Shown: one piece after another, positions 16,707 to 26,716 of the stretch
Position numbering within the stretch: position 1 is the first letter of the stretch
Layout: every line of letters begins with the position of its first letter
NCBI RefSeq assembly: GCF_000282475.1
Contig: NZ_AKJF01000061.1
Location: 1 to 64,000 of the forward strand
Source: Pseudomonas sp. GM78
GTDB lineage: Bacteria > Pseudomonadota > Gammaproteobacteria > Pseudomonadales > Pseudomonadaceae
Length of the DNA stretch: 64,000 bases
Direction of reading: 5' to 3'
The notes under the pieces: generated by a model
What the model saw: only the letters and a program-made list of their open reading frames with translations
What the model was told of the DNA's origin: nothing
The model's database searches: none
Program-made: the position numbers and the translations under genes

Positions 16707-18533
16707 ATGCATCCCCGCGTCCTTGAGGTCACCGAACGGCTTATCGCCCGCAGCCGCGCCACGCGTGAGGCTTACCTTGCACTGATCCGCGATGCCGCCA
16801 GCGACGGTCCGATGCGCGGCAAGCTGCAATGCGCCAACTTCGCCCACGGCGTGGCCGGTTGCGGCAGCGACGACAAGAACAGCCTGCGGATGATGAACTC
16901 CGCCAACATCGCAATTGTTTCGTCATATAACGACATGCTCTCGGCGCACCAGCCGTATGAAGTCTTCCCGGAGCTGATCAAGAAGGCCCTGCGCGAAATC
17001 GGATCGGTCGGCCAATTCGCCGGCGGCACCCCGGCCATGTGCGATGGCGTGACCCAGGGCGAGCCGGGCATGGAGCTGAGCCTGCCGAGCCGTGAAGTGA
17101 TCGCGCTGTCCACCGCCGTGGCGCTTTCCCACAACATGTTCGATGGCGCGCTGATGCTCGGCATCTGCGACAAGATCGTCCCGGGCCTGATGATGGGCGC
17201 GCTGCGCTTCGGCCATCTGCCGATGATCTTCGTGCCGGGCGGGCCGATGGTGTCGGGTATTTCCAACAAGCAGAAAGCCGACGTGCGCCAGCGCTACGCC
17301 GAAGGCAAGGCCAGCCGTGAAGAGCTGCTGGAGTCGGAAATGAATTCCTACCACAGCCCCGGCACCTGCACCTTCTACGGCACTGCCAACACCAACCAGT
17401 TGCTGATGGAAGTCATGGGCCTGCATTTGCCGGGCGCGTCCTTCGTCAACCCGAACACGCCATTGCGCGACGCCCTGACCCGCGAAGCGGCGCATCAGGT
17501 GACGCGCATTACCAAACAGAACGGCGACTACCTGCCGATCGGCGAAATCGTCGACGAGCGTTCGCTGGTCAACTCCATCGTCGCCCTGCACGCCACCGGC
17601 GGCTCGACCAACCACACCCTGCACATGCCGGCGATCGCCATGGCGGCGGGTATCCAGTTGACCTGGCAGGACATGGCCGACCTCTCCGAGGTGGTCCCGA
17701 CCCTGAGCCACGTCTACCCGAACGGCAAGGCCGACATCAACCACTTCCAGGCGGCGGGCGGCATGTCGTTCCTGATCCGCGAACTGCTGGATGCCGGGCT
17801 GCTCCACGAAAACGTCAACACCGTGCTGGGCCACGGGCTGCGCCGCTACACCATGGAACCGTTCCTCGATAACGGCGAATTGGTCTGGCGCGAAGGCATC
17901 ACCGAAAGCCTCGATGAAAGCATCCTGCGCCCAGTCGCCCGGGCGTTCTCGCCGGAGGGCGGCCTGCGTGTGATGGAGGGCAACCTCGGTCGCGGCGTGA
18001 TGAAGGTTTCGGCCGTGGCACTGGAAAACCAGATCGTCGAAGCACCGGCCATGGTGTTCCAGGATCAGCAAGACCTGGCCGATGCGTTCAAAGCCGGTTT
18101 GCTGGAGAAGGATTTCGTCGCGGTAATGCGCTTCCAGGGCCCGCGTTCCAACGGCATGCCGGAACTGCACAAGATGACGCCGTTCCTCGGTGTGTTGCAG
18201 GATCGCGGCTTCAAGGTGGCACTGGTCACCGACGGGCGCATGTCCGGCGCGTCGGGGAAAATTCCGGCGGCCATCCACGTCAGCCCCGAAGCTTACGTGG
18301 GCGGCGCTTTGGCGCGGGTGCAAGAGGGCGATATCATCCGCGTCGATGGCGTCAAAGGCACTCTGGAGCTTAAGGTGGACGCCGAAGAATTCGCAGCGCG
18401 CACGCCGGCAAAAGGCCTGTTGGGCAACAACATCGGCACCGGTCGCGAACTGTTTGGTTTCATGCGCATGGCCTTCAGCTCGGCAGAACAGGGGGCCAGC
18501 GCCTTCACTTCTGCCCTGGAGACGCTTAATTGA
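16707..18533 (+). CDS. edd: 6-phosphogluconate dehydratase
   Basis: A 608-residue IlvD/Edd family iron-sulfur dehydratase converting 6-phosphogluconate to KDPG, the first specific step of the Entner-Doudoroff pathway. Signature segments are [44 protein letters not shown] and the C-terminal [23 protein letters not shown]. The length is standard. GGAG precedes the ATG. The last four bases overlap the glk start, so the two are co-translated. Two HexR boxes lie upstream. Confidence 0.96.
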   Translation: MHPRVLEVTERLIARSRATREAYLALIRDAASDGPMRGKLQCANFAHGVAGCGSDDKNSLRMMNSANIAIVSSYNDMLSAHQPYEVFPELIKKALREIGSVGQFAGGTPAMCDGVTQGEPGMELSLPSREVIALSTAVALSHNMFDGALMLGICDKIVPGLMMGALRFGHLPMIFVPGGPMVSGISNKQKADVRQRYAEGKASREELLESEMNSYHSPGTCTFYGTANTNQLLMEVMGLHLPGASFVNPNTPLRDALTREAAHQVTRITKQNGDYLPIGEIVDERSLVNSIVALHATGGSTNHTLHMPAIAMAAGIQLTWQDMADLSEVVPTLSHVYPNGKADINHFQAAGGMSFLIRELLDAGLLHENVNTVLGHGLRRYTMEPFLDNGELVWREGITESLDESILRPVARAFSPEGGLRVMEGNLGRGVMKVSAVALENQIVEAPAMVFQDQQDLADAFKAGLLEKDFVAVMRFQGPRSNGMPELHKMTPFLGVLQDRGFKVALVTDGRMSGASGKIPAAIHVSPEAYVGGALARVQEGDIIRVDGVKGTLELKVDAEEFAARTPAKGLLGNNIGTGRELFGFMRMAFSSAEQGASAFTSALETLN

Positions 18534-19489
18534 AACTGGCTTTGGTCGGTGACATCGGTGGCACCAACGCACGGTTCGCGTTGTGGAAAAACCAGCAGCT
18601 GGAATCGGTCCAGGTGCTGGCGACGGCCGACCATGCCAGCCCGGAAGAGGCCATCAGCCTCTACCTGAGCGGGCTTGGCCTGGCGCCGGGTTCGATCGGT
18701 TCGGTGTGCCTGTCGGTGGCAGGCCCCGTGAGCGGCGACGAATTCAAGTTCACCAACAATCACTGGCGCCTGAGCCGCCGGGGTTTCTGCCAGGCCTTGC
18801 AGGTGGATCAGCTGTTGCTGGTCAACGACTTTTCCGCCATGGCCCTGGGCATGACGCGTTTGCAGCCGGGCGAATTCCGCGTGGTCTGCGAAGGCACGCC
18901 AGAGCCGTTGCGCCCGGCGGTGGTGATCGGTCCGGGCACGGGTTTGGGGGTCGGCACGCTGCTTGATCTCGGTGAAGGGCGTTTTGCCGCGCTGCCGGGG
19001 GAGGGCGGTCACGTCGATCTGCCACTGAGCAGTCCGCGCGAGACTCAATTGTGGCAGCACATCTTCAACGAGATCGGGCATGTCAGCGCCGAAACGGCAT
19101 TGAGTGGAGGCGGCTTGCCCCGGGTCTATCGGGCGATCTGTGCGGTGGACGGCCACGAGCCGGTACTCGACACCCCGGAAGCGATCACCGCTGCGGGGCT
19201 GGCGGGTGATCCGATCGCCCTGGAAGTGCTCGAACAATTCTGCTGCTGGCTCGGTCGCGTGGCGGGCAACAACGTGCTGACCACCGGTGCCCGCGCTGGT
19301 GTGTACATCGTTGGAGGGGTGATTCCGCGCTTTGCCGATTTCTTCCTCGAAAGTGGTTTCGCCAGGTGCTTTGCCGACAAGGGGTGCATGAGCGATTACT
19401 TCAAGGGGATTCCGGTGTGGCTGGTGACGGCTCCTTATTCGGGGTTGATGGGTGCGGGGGTTGCGCTGGAACAATCCATCCCGACCTGA
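18530..19489 (+). CDS. glk: Glucokinase
   Basis: A 319-residue bacterial glucokinase phosphorylating cytoplasmic glucose with ATP. The phosphate motif is [15 protein letters not shown], followed by [27 protein letters not shown] and GEGGHVDLP. The start is TTG, overlapping the edd stop as TTGA, a layout known from other Pseudomonas edd-glk operons. It feeds the route that begins with GltBFGK uptake. Confidence 0.94.
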   Translation: MKLALVGDIGGTNARFALWKNQQLESVQVLATADHASPEEAISLYLSGLGLAPGSIGSVCLSVAGPVSGDEFKFTNNHWRLSRRGFCQALQVDQLLLVNDFSAMALGMTRLQPGEFRVVCEGTPEPLRPAVVIGPGTGLGVGTLLDLGEGRFAALPGEGGHVDLPLSSPRETQLWQHIFNEIGHVSAETALSGGGLPRVYRAICAVDGHEPVLDTPEAITAAGLAGDPIALEVLEQFCCWLGRVAGNNVLTTGARAGVYIVGGVIPRFADFFLESGFARCFADKGCMSDYFKGIPVWLVTAPYSGLMGAGVALEQSIPT

Positions 19490-19500
19490 AATGCGATTCC

Positions 19501-19602
19501 CTGTAGGAGCGAGCCTGCTCGCGATGGACGTTAACGATAACGCGTGCTTTCTGAATGCACGCGGTGCGTTTGAGTCCATCGCGAGCAGGCTCGCTCCTAC
19601 AG
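19501..19602. repeat. REP inverted pair
   Basis: Arms CTGTAGGAGCGAGCCTGCTC and its complement, between glk and gltR. Confidence 0.85.
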
Positions 19603-19655
19603 TTGCTTTGTGGTGTTTGTAAAATCGGTGCTTAAGGCATAATCCGCACAATTCA

Positions 19656-19663
19656 AACAACAA
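19656..19663 (+). promoter_or_regulatory. A-rich Crc/Hfq-type motif at gltR
   Basis: AACAACAA fits AAnAAnAA directly against the AGGA ribosome site of gltR. Confidence 0.4.
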
Positions 19664-19675
19664 GGACGCCGCCCC

Positions 19676-20407
19676 GTGAGCTCAGTCAACAAGTCGATTT
19701 TGTTGGTCGATGACGATCAAGAGATACGCGAGTTGCTGGACACCTACCTGACCCGCGCCGGGTTCCAGGTGCGTACCACGCCCGATGGCGCAGGCTTTCG
19801 CCAGGCCCTCAACGAGGCCCCCAGCGACCTGGTGATCCTTGACGTGATGCTGCCGGACGAAGACGGTTTCAGCCTGTGTCGCTGGATTCGCCAGCACCCG
19901 CGCCAGTCGCAGGTCCCCATCATCATGCTCACCGCCAGCTCCGACGAGGCCGACCGGGTCATCGGCCTGGAACTGGGCGCCGACGACTACCTGGGCAAAC
20001 CCTTCAGCCCCCGCGAATTGCAGGCGCGCATCAAGGCCTTGCTACGCCGGGCGCAGTTCGGTCAGGAGCGCTCCGGCAGCGAAGTGCTGGCCTTCGATGA
20101 CTGGCGCCTGGACATGGTCAGCCATCGCCTGTTTCACATCGATGGCGAAGAGGTGATCCTGTCCGGTGCCGATTTCGCCCTGTTGAAGCTGTTTCTCGAT
20201 CACCCGCAGGAAATCCTCGACCGCGACACGATCGGCAACGCCACCCGTGGCCGCGATTTGATGCCCCTCGATCGCATCGTCGACATGGCGGTCAGTCGCT
20301 TGCGCCAGCGACTGCGCGATACGGAAAAACCGCCGCGACTGATTCGCACCGTACGGGGCAGCGGCTATCAGTTGGCAGCCAGTGTGGTTGCCGCCAATGG
20401 TCACTGA
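19676..20407 (+). CDS. gltR: Glucose response regulator GltR (OmpR family)
   Basis: A 243-residue two-component regulator. The receiver domain covers residues 6-120 (LVDDDQEIRELL, phospho-acceptor Asp in VILDVMLPDEDG, Lys in LGKPFSPREL), and a winged-helix OmpR-type domain runs from about 140 to 235. It is paired with gtrS, whose start lies inside its last codons. In P. aeruginosa and P. putida GltR controls glucose-uptake and ED genes. The GTG start has AAGGA before it. Confidence 0.92.
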   Translation: MSSVNKSILLVDDDQEIRELLDTYLTRAGFQVRTTPDGAGFRQALNEAPSDLVILDVMLPDEDGFSLCRWIRQHPRQSQVPIIMLTASSDEADRVIGLELGADDYLGKPFSPRELQARIKALLRRAQFGQERSGSEVLAFDDWRLDMVSHRLFHIDGEEVILSGADFALLKLFLDHPQEILDRDTIGNATRGRDLMPLDRIVDMAVSRLRQRLRDTEKPPRLIRTVRGSGYQLAASVVAANGH

Positions 20408-21866
20408 TTTCCTGCGCAAGCTGGCCGGCCGCGTGCCGGTGCCGCGCTCGCTGCTCGGGCGCATGTTGTTGCTGACGTTACTCGCGGTGTTGTTCGCCCA
20501 GGCATTGTCGAGCGTGATCTGGGTTTCCCAACTGCGTGCGACCCAGCTCGAAGGCCTGGTCACCAGCGCGCGTAGCCTCGCGCACTCGATGAACGCCAGT
20601 GTCAGTTACCTGCGCTCGTTGCCGGTGGCCTACCGCCCGTTGGTGCTCGACCAGTTGCGCAGCATGGGCGGCACACGGTTCGTGGTGACGCTCAATGACA
20701 AACCCCTGGGCATGGAAGTGCTGCCGATCACGCCACGCAAGGAGGCGGTGATCAAGGCGGTGGACGAAGTGCTGCGCCAGTCCCTGGGGCAGGACACCGA
20801 CATCTCGGTGACCTTTGTCAGCCCCGAAGACCTGCGGATCTTCAATGGCGGGCTCAAGCTCGACGAACTGCCGCGCTCCTGGGCCCACTACGCATTGACC
20901 CTGGAGCCGGTGAACCCGCCGGTACTGGTCACGCAGATCCAGATGGCGCCCGGCGAATGGTTGTACATCGCCTCGCTGTTGCCCGAACCCTACACCAGCC
21001 TTGAAGAGCAAGGCCTGCCGGCGCAGCAAGTGTGGTTCATCGTGCTCACCAGCGGCTTTTTGCTGCTGTTCATCGGCCTGCTGGTGCACTGGCAAAGCAG
21101 GCCGCTCAAGCGCCTGGCGCGGGCGGCGCGGGACCTGTCACTGGGCGCCGACGTCGAGCCGGTGGCCGAAGGCGGTGGCAGTGAAGTGGTCGAAGTCGGC
21201 CGCGCCTTCAACACCATGCGCGAGCGCATCAGTCGCTACCTGACCGAACGCAGCCAGTTGTTCAGCGCGATTTCCCATGACCTGCGCACGCCCATCACCC
21301 GCTTGCGCCTACGCGTCGAGTTGCTGGAAGACGAAAAGCTGCAAGCCAAGTTCGGTCGCGATCTGGATGAGCTGGAGCTGCTGGTCAAGGGCGCGCTGCA
21401 ATGTGTGAAAGACACCGACATTCACGAAAACATCGAGCCGGTGGACCTCAATCATGTGCTCGAGTGTCTGGTGGAGCCGTACCTGTCACCCACCGGTAAC
21501 GGTCGCGTGACCCAGCAAGGACGTGCCCTGGCGGCCTATCCGGGCAAACCGCTGGCGCTCAAGCGTTGCATCGGCAACCTGATCGACAACGCCCTGAAAT
21601 ACGGCCAGAACGCCCACCTGCACATCGATGATGACGACAGCGCGTTCGTCCTGCATGTCGATGATGAAGGGCCGGGGGTTCCCGAGCAGCGGCTGGAGCA
21701 GGTGTTCGAGCCGCACTTTCGTTTGGCCGGGCAGCAGCAGGGCTATGGGTTGGGGTTGGGGATTGCGCGCAACATTGCCCATAGCCATGGGGGGGAAGTG
21801 AGTTTGCAGAATTTGCGTGAGGGTGGGTTGCGGGTGACTCTGCAATTGCCGCGCAGTGTTGATTAG
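20397..21866 (+). CDS. gtrS: Sensor histidine kinase GtrS
   Basis: A 489-residue membrane kinase. The first transmembrane helix is near residues 20-40 (GRMLLLTLLAVLFAQALSSVIWV), then a periplasmic sensor of about 150 residues, a second helix (VWFIVLTSGFLLLFIGLLVHW), HAMP, the phospho-accepting His in SAISHDLRTPITRLRLR, and the ATPase boxes (GNLIDNALKYG, DDEGPGVPEQRLEQVFEPH, GYGLGLGIARNIAHSHGG). Its P. aeruginosa relative senses 2-ketogluconate and 6-phosphogluconate. ATG 20397 overlaps the gltR end by 11 bases. Confidence 0.92.
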   Translation: MVTDFLRKLAGRVPVPRSLLGRMLLLTLLAVLFAQALSSVIWVSQLRATQLEGLVTSARSLAHSMNASVSYLRSLPVAYRPLVLDQLRSMGGTRFVVTLNDKPLGMEVLPITPRKEAVIKAVDEVLRQSLGQDTDISVTFVSPEDLRIFNGGLKLDELPRSWAHYALTLEPVNPPVLVTQIQMAPGEWLYIASLLPEPYTSLEEQGLPAQQVWFIVLTSGFLLLFIGLLVHWQSRPLKRLARAARDLSLGADVEPVAEGGGSEVVEVGRAFNTMRERISRYLTERSQLFSAISHDLRTPITRLRLRVELLEDEKLQAKFGRDLDELELLVKGALQCVKDTDIHENIEPVDLNHVLECLVEPYLSPTGNGRVTQQGRALAAYPGKPLALKRCIGNLIDNALKYGQNAHLHIDDDDSAFVLHVDDEGPGVPEQRLEQVFEPHFRLAGQQQGYGLGLGIARNIAHSHGGEVSLQNLREGGLRVTLQLPRSVD

Positions 21867-21885
21867 TTAGACCGCGTTATCGTTC

Positions 21886-21975
21886 ATCGCGGGCAAGCCC
21901 GCTCCCACAGGGATTTTCTGTGAACACAATATTTGTAAACAACAGAGACTCTGTGGGAGCGGGCTTGCCCGCGAT
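21886..21975. repeat. REP inverted pair
   Basis: ATCGCGGGCAAGCCCGCTCC and its complement flank a 40-base spacer downstream of gtrS. Confidence 0.85.
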
Positions 21976-22007
21976 GGCGTCAGAAGATTCACTACATCTC
22001 AAGACAA

Positions 22008-22074
22008 ATGTCACAACTTGGTGACATAACTCGCCCCCTTCGTTACAAGCCCGCCACGGCCCGTTGTTTAGACT
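22008..22074 (+). promoter_or_regulatory. Promoter module of the sugar isomerase gene
   Basis: Three blocks: the palindrome ATGTCAC-N6-GTGACAT (22008-22027), CCTTCGTTAC ending at 22046, and TGTTTAGACT (from 22065) whose TAGACT could be a -10. The same blocks at identical spacing precede gltB, so both promoters probably answer to one activator or repressor, possibly GltR. Confidence 0.6.
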
Positions 22075-22087
22075 GCCCCTCAGTCAT

Positions 22088-22095
22088 AACAACAA
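22088..22095 (+). promoter_or_regulatory. A-rich Crc/Hfq-type motif at the isomerase gene
   Basis: AACAACAA, extended by further A residues up to the ribosome site, fits the AAnAAnAA target of Crc/Hfq translational repression. Confidence 0.5.
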
Positions 22096-22107
22096 AAAAG
22101 GCACTCC

Positions 22108-23367
22108 ATGAACACCTTCCAACCCGCGTTCAGCAGTTGGCTGAATGCCCCCGCCCACCAGCAATGGCTCGCCGCCGAAGGCCTGCGCCTGCTGGCGTTT
22201 GCCAAGGCTTCGAAGTTGCCTGAAGGCTTTGGCAATCTCGATGAACGAGGTCACCTGCCGGCCAACGCGCAAGCACACACCATGAACACCGCGCGCATGA
22301 CCCACAGCTTCGCCATGGCGCACATCCAGGGCCTGCCGGGTTATGCCGAGCTGGTGGACCACGGCATCCAGGCCCTGCGCGGGCCGTTGCGCGATGCCGT
22401 GCACGGCGGCTGGTTCGCGGTGGCCGAACACCGCGACGGTGACACCGGGAAAAATGCTTACCTGCATGCCTTCGTGGCCCTGGCCGCCAGTTCCGCAGTG
22501 GTCGCGCAGCGGCCCGGCGCGCAAGCCTTGCTCGATGACGCGATCGACATCATCGACAGCTGCTTCTGGAGCGAAGAAGAAGGCGCCCTGCGCGAATCCT
22601 TCAGCCGCGACTGGAGCAGCGAGGAAGCCTATCGCGGTGCCAACAGCAACATGCACGCCACCGAAGCCTTCCTCGCCCTGGCCGATGTCACCGACGACAA
22701 GCGCTGGTTGTGCCGCGCCCAGCGCATCGTCGAGCGGGTGATTCATGGTCATGCCGCTGCCAATGACTATCTGGTGATCGAGCATTTCGACCGCGACTGG
22801 CAACCCCTGCGCGAGTACAACCATGACAACCCGGCCGACGGTTTCCGTCCCTACGGCACCACGCCAGGTCACGGTTTCGAATGGGCCCGATTGCTCTTGC
22901 ATCTGGAGGCCGCGCGGGTTCGCGCCGGCATGCTCACCCCGGGATGGCTGGTCACCGACGCGCAAAAACTCTTCGAGCAGAACTGCCGCCACGGCTGGGA
23001 CATCGATGGCGCACCGGGCATGGTCTACACCCTCGACTGGGACAACAAGGCGGTGGTTCGCCATCGCCTGCACTGGACCCATTGCGAAGCCAGCGCCGCG
23101 GCCAGTGTCTTGCTCAAACGCACGGGCGATGAGCAATACGAACACTGGTACCGCCTGTTCTGGGAATTTTGTGAGGGTCATTTCATCGACCGCGAAGGCG
23201 GCAGCTGGCACCACGAACTCGACCCATTGAACCGCCCCAGCGGTGACATCTGGGCCGGCAAACCCGATCTCTATCACGCCTGGCAAGCCGTCCTGATCCC
23301 GCGCCTGCCCCTGGCGCCGAGCATGGCCAGTGCGCTGGCGGCATTGTCCCAGAGCGATTCCATGTAA
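22108..23367 (+). CDS. AGE family sugar epimerase/isomerase (mannose isomerase-like)
   Basis: A 419-residue (alpha/alpha)6-barrel enzyme of the N-acylglucosamine 2-epimerase family, closest in character to the YihS/mannose isomerase branch. Family landmarks are NTARMTHSFAMAHIQG, HAFVALAASSA, ANSNMHATEAFLALADVT, TPGHGFEWARLLLHLEA and LHWTHCEASAAASVL, containing the conserved His and Arg residues of the pocket. It would interconvert mannose, fructose and glucose, which fits its position between gtrS and gltB. Exact substrate is inference. It shares promoter architecture with gltB. Confidence 0.82.
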   Translation: MNTFQPAFSSWLNAPAHQQWLAAEGLRLLAFAKASKLPEGFGNLDERGHLPANAQAHTMNTARMTHSFAMAHIQGLPGYAELVDHGIQALRGPLRDAVHGGWFAVAEHRDGDTGKNAYLHAFVALAASSAVVAQRPGAQALLDDAIDIIDSCFWSEEEGALRESFSRDWSSEEAYRGANSNMHATEAFLALADVTDDKRWLCRAQRIVERVIHGHAAANDYLVIEHFDRDWQPLREYNHDNPADGFRPYGTTPGHGFEWARLLLHLEAARVRAGMLTPGWLVTDAQKLFEQNCRHGWDIDGAPGMVYTLDWDNKAVVRHRLHWTHCEASAAASVLLKRTGDEQYEHWYRLFWEFCEGHFIDREGGSWHHELDPLNRPSGDIWAGKPDLYHAWQAVLIPRLPLAPSMASALAALSQSDSM

Positions 23368-23428
23368 CCATGCGGTGACATTCGCGCGTCCCTTCGTTAC
23401 CTGCGAAGGGGCGTCCCCTGTTTAGAAT
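23362..23428 (+). promoter_or_regulatory. Promoter module of gltB
   Basis: ATGTAAC-N6-GTGACAT (23362-23381), CCTTCGTTAC ending at 23400, and TGTTTAGAAT (from 23419) repeat the blocks at 22008-22074 with the same distances. It starts inside the last codons of the isomerase gene. Confidence 0.6.
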
Positions 23429-23461
23429 CCCCTGCAGCGCAAGCACCAGACTTGCATGCAT

Positions 23462-23472
23462 AACAACAAGAA
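23462..23472 (+). promoter_or_regulatory. A-rich Crc/Hfq-type motif at gltB
   Basis: AACAACAAGAA fits AAnAAnAAnAA and abuts the AAAGG ribosome site of gltB. Confidence 0.55.
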
Positions 23473-23485
23473 AGGTACTTCCAAG

Positions 23486-24784
23486 ATGAATGCGATTTCT
23501 CGCCTCGCTACTGTCATTTCTCTCGTCTCCCTGTCTGCGCTTCCTCTCAGTGTGCTTGCCGCCGAATCCAAAGGTTCCGTGGAAGTCGTTCACTGGTGGA
23601 CCTCGGGTGGCGAAAAAGCGGCGGTCGATGTCCTCAAGGCCCAAGTCGAAAAAGACGGCTTCACCTGGAAGGACGGCGCAGTCGCCGGTGGCGGCGGTTC
23701 CACGGCCATGACCGTGCTAAAGAGCCGCGCCGTAGCGGGTAACCCGCCGGGCGTTGCCCAGATCAAGGGCCCGGACATCCAGGAGTGGGGCAGCACTGGC
23801 CTGCTCAGTACCGACACCCTGAAAGACGTCGCCAAGTCGGAAAACTGGGACAGCCTGCTGCCGGTGAAAGTCTCCGACACCGTGAAGTACGAAGGCGATT
23901 ACGTCGCCGTGCCGGTGAACATCCACCGCGTCAACTGGCTCTGGATCAACCCGGAAGTGTTCAAGAAAGCCGGGATCGACAAGGCGCCGACCACCCTCGA
24001 AGAATTCTATGCCGCTGGCGACAAGCTCAAGGCCGCCGGCTTCATCGCGCTCGCCCACGGTGGCCAGCCTTGGCAGGACAGCACCGTGTTTGAAGACGTG
24101 GTGCTCTCGGTCATGGGCGCCGACGGTTACAAGAAAGCCTTGGTAGACCTGGATCAGAAAACCCTCTCGGGCGCCGAGATGACCAAGGCCTTCACCGAGC
24201 TGAAAAAAATCACCACCTACATGGACCCGAACCGCGCCGGTCGTGACTGGAACATCGCCGCCGCCGACGTGATCAACGGCAAGGCCGGCATGCAGATGAT
24301 GGGCGACTGGGCCAAGAGCGAGTGGACCGCGGCGAAAAAAGTCGCCGGCAAGGACTACCAGTGCGTGGCGTTCCCGGGCACCGAGAAAGCCTTCACCTAC
24401 AACATCGACTCGATGGCGGTGTTCAAGTTGAAAGCCGATCGCAAGGGTGACATCGCCGCCCAGCAAGACCTGGCCAAGGTCGCCCTGGGCAAGGACTTCC
24501 AGAAAGTCTTCAGCATCAACAAGGGCTCGATCCCGGTGCGTACCGACATGTTGAACGACATGGCCGGCCTGGGCTTCGATTCCTGCGCCCAAGCGGCGGC
24601 CAAGGACTTCCTGGCGGACGAGAAGAACGGCGGCCTGCAACCGAGCATGGCGCACAACATGGCCACCTCCCTGGCCGTGCAGGGCGCGATCTTCGACGTG
24701 GTCACCAACTTCATGAACGACAAGGACGCCGACCCGGCCAAGGCCAGCGCCCAACTGGCGTCGGCCGTAAAAGCGGCCCAGTAA
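23486..24784 (+). CDS. gltB: Periplasmic glucose-binding protein
   Basis: A 432-residue ABC solute-binding protein for glucose/mannose. The signal peptide covers about residues 1-26 (cleavage near VLAAES). The mature protein starts [16 protein letters not shown], typical of carbohydrate-binding proteins, with further aromatic contacts in [11 protein letters not shown] and [13 protein letters not shown] 23486 is chosen over 23456 because the signal peptide begins there. It delivers sugar to GltFGK encoded directly downstream. Confidence 0.93.
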   Translation: MNAISRLATVISLVSLSALPLSVLAAESKGSVEVVHWWTSGGEKAAVDVLKAQVEKDGFTWKDGAVAGGGGSTAMTVLKSRAVAGNPPGVAQIKGPDIQEWGSTGLLSTDTLKDVAKSENWDSLLPVKVSDTVKYEGDYVAVPVNIHRVNWLWINPEVFKKAGIDKAPTTLEEFYAAGDKLKAAGFIALAHGGQPWQDSTVFEDVVLSVMGADGYKKALVDLDQKTLSGAEMTKAFTELKKITTYMDPNRAGRDWNIAAADVINGKAGMQMMGDWAKSEWTAAKKVAGKDYQCVAFPGTEKAFTYNIDSMAVFKLKADRKGDIAAQQDLAKVALGKDFQKVFSINKGSIPVRTDMLNDMAGLGFDSCAQAAAKDFLADEKNGGLQPSMAHNMATSLAVQGAIFDVVTNFMNDKDADPAKASAQLASAVKAAQ

Positions 24785-24821
24785 TCCCTGACACCGCATG
24801 ACCCTGATTGGAATGGGATTG

Positions 24822-24908
24822 TGTGGGAGCTGGCTTGCCAGCGATGCAGGCGACTCGGTTTGGCTATGAACCCGGTTGATCCCATCGCTGGCAAGCCAGC
24901 TCCCACAG
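24822..24908. repeat. REP inverted pair
   Basis: TGTGGGAGCTGGCTTGCCAG and its complement lie between gltB and gltF, inside the transporter operon. Such elements can stabilise the upstream mRNA, allowing excess GltB (inference). Confidence 0.85.
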
Positions 24909-24966
24909 GGTCCTGCTCCACAAGGGATCGGCGTGTCGATCATTTCTCTAAACCTGGATTATCCCG

Positions 24967-25875
24967 ATGAGCTCTGTGGCGGTTTTCAGCAAAGCCTCAC
25001 CGTTCGATGCGCTGCAACGCTGGTTACCCAAGTTGGTACTCGCGCCGAGCATGCTGATCGTGTTGGTTGGCTTCTACGGTTACATCATCTGGACATTCAT
25101 ACTGTCCTTCACCAACTCCAGCTTCATGCCGAGCTACAAGTGGGTCGGCCTGCAGCAATACATGCGCCTGATGGACAACGACCGCTGGTGGGTCGCGAGC
25201 AAGAACCTGGCGCTGTTCGGCGGCATGTTCATCGGCATCAGCCTGGTACTGGGCGTGTTCCTCGCCGTGCTGCTGGACCAGCGCATTCGCAAGGAAGGCT
25301 TCATCCGCACCATCTACCTGTACCCGATGGCGCTATCGATGATCGTCACCGGTACCGCGTGGAAATGGCTGCTCAACCCGGGCCTGGGCCTGGACAAGAT
25401 GCTGCGTGACTGGGGCTGGGAAGGCTTTCGCCTGGACTGGCTGGTGGATCAGGATCGCGTGGTCTACTGCCTGGTGATCGCCGCCGTATGGCAAGCCTCC
25501 GGGTTCGTGATGGCGATGTTCCTCGCCGGCCTGCGCGGTGTCGATCAGTCGATCATCCGTGCCGCGCAAGTCGACGGTGCGAGCCTGCCGACCATCTACC
25601 TGAAGATCGTGCTGCCGAGCCTGCGTCCGGTGTTCTTCAGCGCCTTCATGATCCTCGCGCACATCGCGATCAAGAGCTTCGACCTGGTGGCGGCAATGAC
25701 CGCGGGCGGTCCTGGCTACTCGTCCGACCTGCCGGCGATGTTCATGTATTCCTTCACCTTCAGCCGTGGCCAGATGGGCATCGGTTCGGCCAGCGCCATG
25801 CTGATGCTCGGCGCGGTGCTGACCATCCTCGTGCCGTACCTGTACTCCGAGCTGCGAGGCAAACGCCATGACTAA
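24967..25875 (+). CDS. gltF: Glucose ABC transporter permease GltF
   Basis: A 302-residue MalF-type permease with about six membrane helices. The EAA loop that docks the ATPase is AAQVDGASLPTIYLKIVLPSLRPV at about residues 198-222. It forms the channel with GltG, whose start overlaps its end by eight bases. The N-terminus is short compared with MalF, as usual for monosaccharide systems. Confidence 0.93.
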   Translation: MSSVAVFSKASPFDALQRWLPKLVLAPSMLIVLVGFYGYIIWTFILSFTNSSFMPSYKWVGLQQYMRLMDNDRWWVASKNLALFGGMFIGISLVLGVFLAVLLDQRIRKEGFIRTIYLYPMALSMIVTGTAWKWLLNPGLGLDKMLRDWGWEGFRLDWLVDQDRVVYCLVIAAVWQASGFVMAMFLAGLRGVDQSIIRAAQVDGASLPTIYLKIVLPSLRPVFFSAFMILAHIAIKSFDLVAAMTAGGPGYSSDLPAMFMYSFTFSRGQMGIGSASAMLMLGAVLTILVPYLYSELRGKRHD

Positions 25876-26713
25876 TCAACTCGGAAAACCGTCGCTCAGC
25901 TTCAGCCGCATCGCGATCTACGCCACCTTGTTGCTGGCTGCCGCGGTGTACCTGATCCCGCTGATCGTGATGCTGCTGACCAGCTTCAAAACGCCAGAAG
26001 ACATCCGCACCGGCAACCTGTTGAGCTGGCCGACCGTGATCGACGGCATCGGCTGGATCAAGGCCTGGGACGTGGTCGGCGGCTACTTCTGGAACTCGGT
26101 GAAAATCACCGTGCCGGCGGTGCTGATCTCGACCTTCATCGGCGCCATGAACGGCTACGTGCTGTCGATGTGGCGCTTCCGCGGCTCGCAGCTGTTCTTC
26201 GGCCTGTTGCTGTTCGGCTGCTTCCTGCCGTTCCAGACCGTGCTGCTGCCGGCCTCGTTCACCCTCGGCAAGTTCGGCCTGGCCAACACCACCACGGGCC
26301 TTGTGCTGGTGCACGTGGTCTACGGCCTGGCGTTCACCACGCTGTTCTTCCGCAACTACTACGTGAGCATTCCGGATGCGCTGGTCAAGGCCGCGCGGCT
26401 CGATGGCGCGGGCTTCTTCATGATCTTCTGGAAGATCCTGCTGCCGATGTCGATCCCGATCGTGATGGTCTGCCTGATCTGGCAGTTCACCCAGATCTGG
26501 AATGACTTCCTGTTCGGCGTGGTCTTCGCCAGTGGCGATGCCCAGCCAATTACCGTGGCCCTGAACAACCTGGTCAACACCAGCACCGGGGCCAAGGAAT
26601 ACAACGTTGATATGGCCGCCGCGATGATCGCCGGGCTGCCGACACTGCTGGTCTACATATTCGCTGGCAAGTATTTCCTGCGTGGGCTGACGTCCGGCGC
26701 GGTCAAGGGGTAG
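25868..26713 (+). CDS. gltG: Glucose ABC transporter permease GltG
   Basis: A 281-residue MalG-type permease with six predicted membrane helices and the EAA loop AARLDGAGFFMIFWKILLPMSIPI. It overlaps gltF by eight bases and is followed three bases later by gltK, so the three are one translation unit. Confidence 0.93.
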   Translation: MTNQLGKPSLSFSRIAIYATLLLAAAVYLIPLIVMLLTSFKTPEDIRTGNLLSWPTVIDGIGWIKAWDVVGGYFWNSVKITVPAVLISTFIGAMNGYVLSMWRFRGSQLFFGLLLFGCFLPFQTVLLPASFTLGKFGLANTTTGLVLVHVVYGLAFTTLFFRNYYVSIPDALVKAARLDGAGFFMIFWKILLPMSIPIVMVCLIWQFTQIWNDFLFGVVFASGDAQPITVALNNLVNTSTGAKEYNVDMAAAMIAGLPTLLVYIFAGKYFLRGLTSGAVKG

Positions 26714-26716
26714 AAC

